A stretch of DNA of 64,000 nucleotides. Origin: Oasisia sp. SBJ-2009 (Eukaryota; Annelida; Polychaeta; Sabellida; Siboglinidae). A program made the translations under genes and the position numbers. Every line of letters begins with the position of its first letter. Position 1 is the stretch's first letter. The notes beneath the pieces were generated by a model that saw only the letters and a program-made list of their open reading frames with translations, was not told the origin of the DNA and did no database searches. The stretch covers positions 49,247,513 through 49,311,512 of the forward strand of contig OZ024861.1 of assembly GCA_964017155.1 (NCBI GenBank). Direction: 5' to 3'. This document shows positions 61,026 to 64,000 of this stretch, piece after piece.

Positions 61026-61879
61026 AAACAAATTAGTTGCGTGTCATTTGTATGTATGTTGGCTGTAAATATCATAGTTACATCAACGGCAATACACTAT
61101 GAACAGGTTCATGGTGTGTTGGCAAGCAAAGATTGTGTTTAAGAGTTATTATGTGGATAGTCATCATTATTTAGTCACATACATAACGCAGCTTTTCAAA
61201 CAGGTGTATTTCCAAGCAAAGTAATTGCCAACAGTTTTTTAATAAGTCTGATGAAAAGAAGGTGTATAAATGACATACTACTACGTTTATTGCCACAGTT
61301 CTCCAAAAATATTTACATGGTGTTCGTATATCGCAAATTGTAAAAAATAATTCTGTAAACAATTACTCAAATGAGTAAATGTGCTAATTTTATGGGATGA
61401 TTGGATGTTGAACTGATTTATTTTTTGTAAAGAAAAACTTACTCGAGTTGTGGTGCCTTTACTGGGCTGAAATATGAGATAACATTTGTGCTACAAATGT
61501 TCAAGGTTTAGTTTTGATAACGAAAGGGATTACAAGACGAAGATATTTGAATCCACGATTGGTAAAGAAAGCAGTGGCGACACAGCGAGGAGATAGTTAA
61601 GTTTGCCTGGTTTGCGGATTGGTCACCAGGTGGCACCACTAATGATCAGCGACATGTAATCTAGACTCCAGGTAATCGTAGTCAGGATACAGCAAGACAG
61701 TTTACTATGCCACTCTAGAATACTGACTCATTTTCGCCACTGTAAACACATTTTTGATTTCGTATTTTATATAGCGATGGTAATGCATCGTTACATCATC
61801 CCATATTGCTTCATGTATAATAAAAACGACATTAGGGTTGGGCATCCAAGTCAGACGGAACCCCCTTACAAAAAAGAGC

Positions 61880-62115
61880 CATTGGTATTCCACTGATTAC
61901 CATTGAATTGGACTCATTGGTACTCTCAATGGTAATTTAAAATACCATTCGATACCACTGAACGGTACAAAGAATCCAGATACCATTTAAAATATCATTC
62001 ATAAAACCATTCGGATACCATTCAAATACCCTTGGCCATAATACTCCCTAGGACCATTCAAGTACCATTCAAAGACCAATGGTATCTGAATAGTATTTCA
62101 ATGGTATTTGAATGC
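61880..62115. repeat. Degenerate ATACCATT/AATGGTAT repeat
   Basis: ACCATT and its complement AATGGT recur roughly every 10-20 bases in both orientations, giving many small inverted repeats. Confidence 0.75.
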
Positions 62116-63884
62116 TGTCACAATCCTATCACACGGATGTTCTGTTGGGTCTAATCGATTGATGCCAACAGCCATCGCAGTCTTAAAAGTAAAAAAAATG
62201 CAGACAAAGGACTCGCGTTGGGTCCCAAACTGAACTACGTCTGTTCCATTGTACGGCTGTTGTTACATTGTACGGCTGTCGTTCGATGGGTTTACACGGT
62301 GTCTTCAGATTACCAACAATGACAAGCATGGTTTAAGTCAAGTTTGGCCGAGAAAGAACTATCTATTTGTGATCGGTAATTGGACGTGAATCATCGAAGC
62401 AGCCATACTGTGGAATTACTTGCCCGGAAACATTAAATTACTGAACACTTTTTTAATTCATTAAAAAACACATTTAAAAGCAAATCTCTTAAACAAGCAT
62501 ACGGTTCAGTCACTCATTTTAATGGCATTGCTAGTGTATTTGTAACACTTTATTAACATGTGTAGGGCCTACTATAAATGTAAGTGTTATGCGTTTATAT
62601 TTTACTATTTCCAAATCAATATATTTACACTATTTATTTATAATAATTTTTCTCATACACAAACAGTGTGCGTAGCTGCGTGGTTGCTTAGTATAAGAAG
62701 GGGCTGGTAACACCAGTGATGGTTTCGGAGACTTGATTCAGCATTACAAAGATTGTTCTGTAATATTAATCATAACAGTAGGAATATGCCTACTTTTGTT
62801 TAGAGAACGAATGAATTTTTTTATTGATGCCACGCTTCTTAAAAATAATCTAGGAAAATGATTGTTTTATAGACGAGAGGAGAAGAAACGTATCCCAGCG
62901 AAAACACAAAGACACTTAATAATAATCTAAACAAATACTACCAATAACTTGATAACTCACAACACTGATATTTACAGCAATCCACAATTTAATACTGCAA
63001 AGAAAGTCTCTGCACTCTGACAAAATACATAATGTCACAATCTTGACAGTTACACGTCACTGAAACAACATCACAGAGTCTTGGCTCAGACAGCGTATGG
63101 ACCCATCCACTCCCGCACAAAGACTCCCCGACAACGGCACACATGAGGGGAAACGGGCTTACTTCCCAACGACTGGTAGCCTTAATGACATCGACGCGAT
63201 TACGTACGACAACATTTCTGTACGACGTTTTCCCTTGGTTTTCTACGTACCATAACATTATTGTCGTACGCTCCAATTCATCCGATTTGTTTGATCTCGC
63301 GATTTTATAAATACACTTTTCGAAATTTCAAATTGCTCCACAATTTTGTTTAATTGAATTTGGAATGCAATTAATTGATTGATTTTTTCGGTTAAATAAT
63401 ATCTCTTCAAATTAGCTGTTGGGTCACTTAGAACGTATTGCGCCACTGCTAGGCAACATTATCACCCCTTTAGATGCTCGAATGCCGCCCCCGCCCCCCC
63501 CCCCTCGCCCACCAACATCTTAGATACACCACTGGGAACACTCTCGCTCGCATTTCACGAGTTTTAAACTGTCTTCTTGAACATACAAAATAACTGTACA
63601 GTGCACGTTCGCACATTATTAAAGTGTTTGCTTACAAGCGTATACATCTATATGTCTTATATAAGAAAAAATATATGTTCCTTTGGTTGACAATCAATTA
63701 TATACTGTATGTCACAGGCAGGTATGGAATATAACAAACATTAAATATATTAAATAGTAAGACAGTGATTGTAGACGTCGTCTATTACCATCTGCGGCAG
63801 TGTATGTACATATAAATAGACGGAATAAAACGTTTTTCCACAGAGGAAAAACATACATTGGTAATTTACATGTCTAGTGACGTT

Positions 63885-63985
63885 GTGTAACCAGCAACGC
63901 GTGTCTGGAACCAGCCACGCGTGTCTGTAACAAGCCACGCGTGTCTGTTAACCAGCATGTCTGTAACCAGCGTGTCTGTAACTGG
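63885..63985. repeat. About 20-bp tandem repeat, 4-5 copies
   Basis: AACCAGCCACGCGTGTCTGT with shortened copies (AACCAGCGTGTCTGT). It may extend past the window edge. Confidence 0.85.
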
Positions 63986-64000
63986 TATGTCAGGTGGATA

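Larger units (their letters stand above)
61026..64000. other. Intergenic sequence, no gene seen
   Basis: AT-rich. It contains a degenerate ACCATTC/AATGGTAT repeat (61880-62115), a poly-C/G-rich patch at 63486-63510, and a tandem repeat at the right edge (63885-63985). No exon with good splice sites is recognised. Confidence 0.6.

Overview
This is a metazoan genomic window, most likely molluscan. The organism is inferred from lophotrochozoan-like synaptotagmin with duplicated C2B exons, tRNA-headed SINEs, Penelope-like elements and very abundant minisatellites. The species cannot be named from sequence. Almost none of the long open reading frames is a real gene: the longest are tandem arrays whose unit is a multiple of three. 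The real coding sequence is short exons that I joined by hand using splice sites and reading phase.

Three genes are supported. (1) On the + strand at 824-7681 is the 3' half of a synaptotagmin-1 gene, covering the whole C2B domain and including two alternative 134-nt exons (2397-2530 and 3618-3751). The N-terminal exons lie left of the window. (2) On the - strand at 57344-17196 is a 22-exon gene for an uncharacterised coiled-coil protein, recognised as a KIAA2012/DUF4670-type homologue. The exon chain is phase-consistent from ATG to stop and sums to 3132 nt (1043 aa). (3) On the + strand at 58973-59774, with a 3' UTR exon at 60773-about 61025, is TMEM258, a small two-helix subunit associated with oligosaccharyltransferase. 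The 5' ends of genes 2 and 3 face away from each other about 1.1-1.6 kb apart.

Layout: 1-7.7 kb synaptotagmin exons and introns; 7.7-10.8 kb its probable 3' UTR; 10.8-17.2 kb intergenic, filled with SINEs, LINE and Penelope-like fragments and microsatellites; 17.2-57.3 kb the KIAA2012-like gene; 57.3-59 kb the divergent promoter region; 59-61 kb TMEM258; 61-64 kb no gene seen.

The most striking feature is the repeat architecture of the KIAA2012-like gene. At least seven different minisatellite families sit in its introns, and several begin within a few bases of a splice site. In one case the 73-bp unit contains a copy of the exon-16 5' splice site, so the intron carries many near-copies of its own donor. 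Intron 2 (4.6 kb) is tandem repeat from splice site to splice site, with higher-order periods of 408 bp (17 x 24) and 147 bp (7 x 21). Penelope-like elements with a recognisable GIY-YIG endonuclease reading frame and inverted terminal repeats, several LINE 3' fragments, three tRNA-headed SINE families and one inverted-repeat element account for most other non-coding structure.
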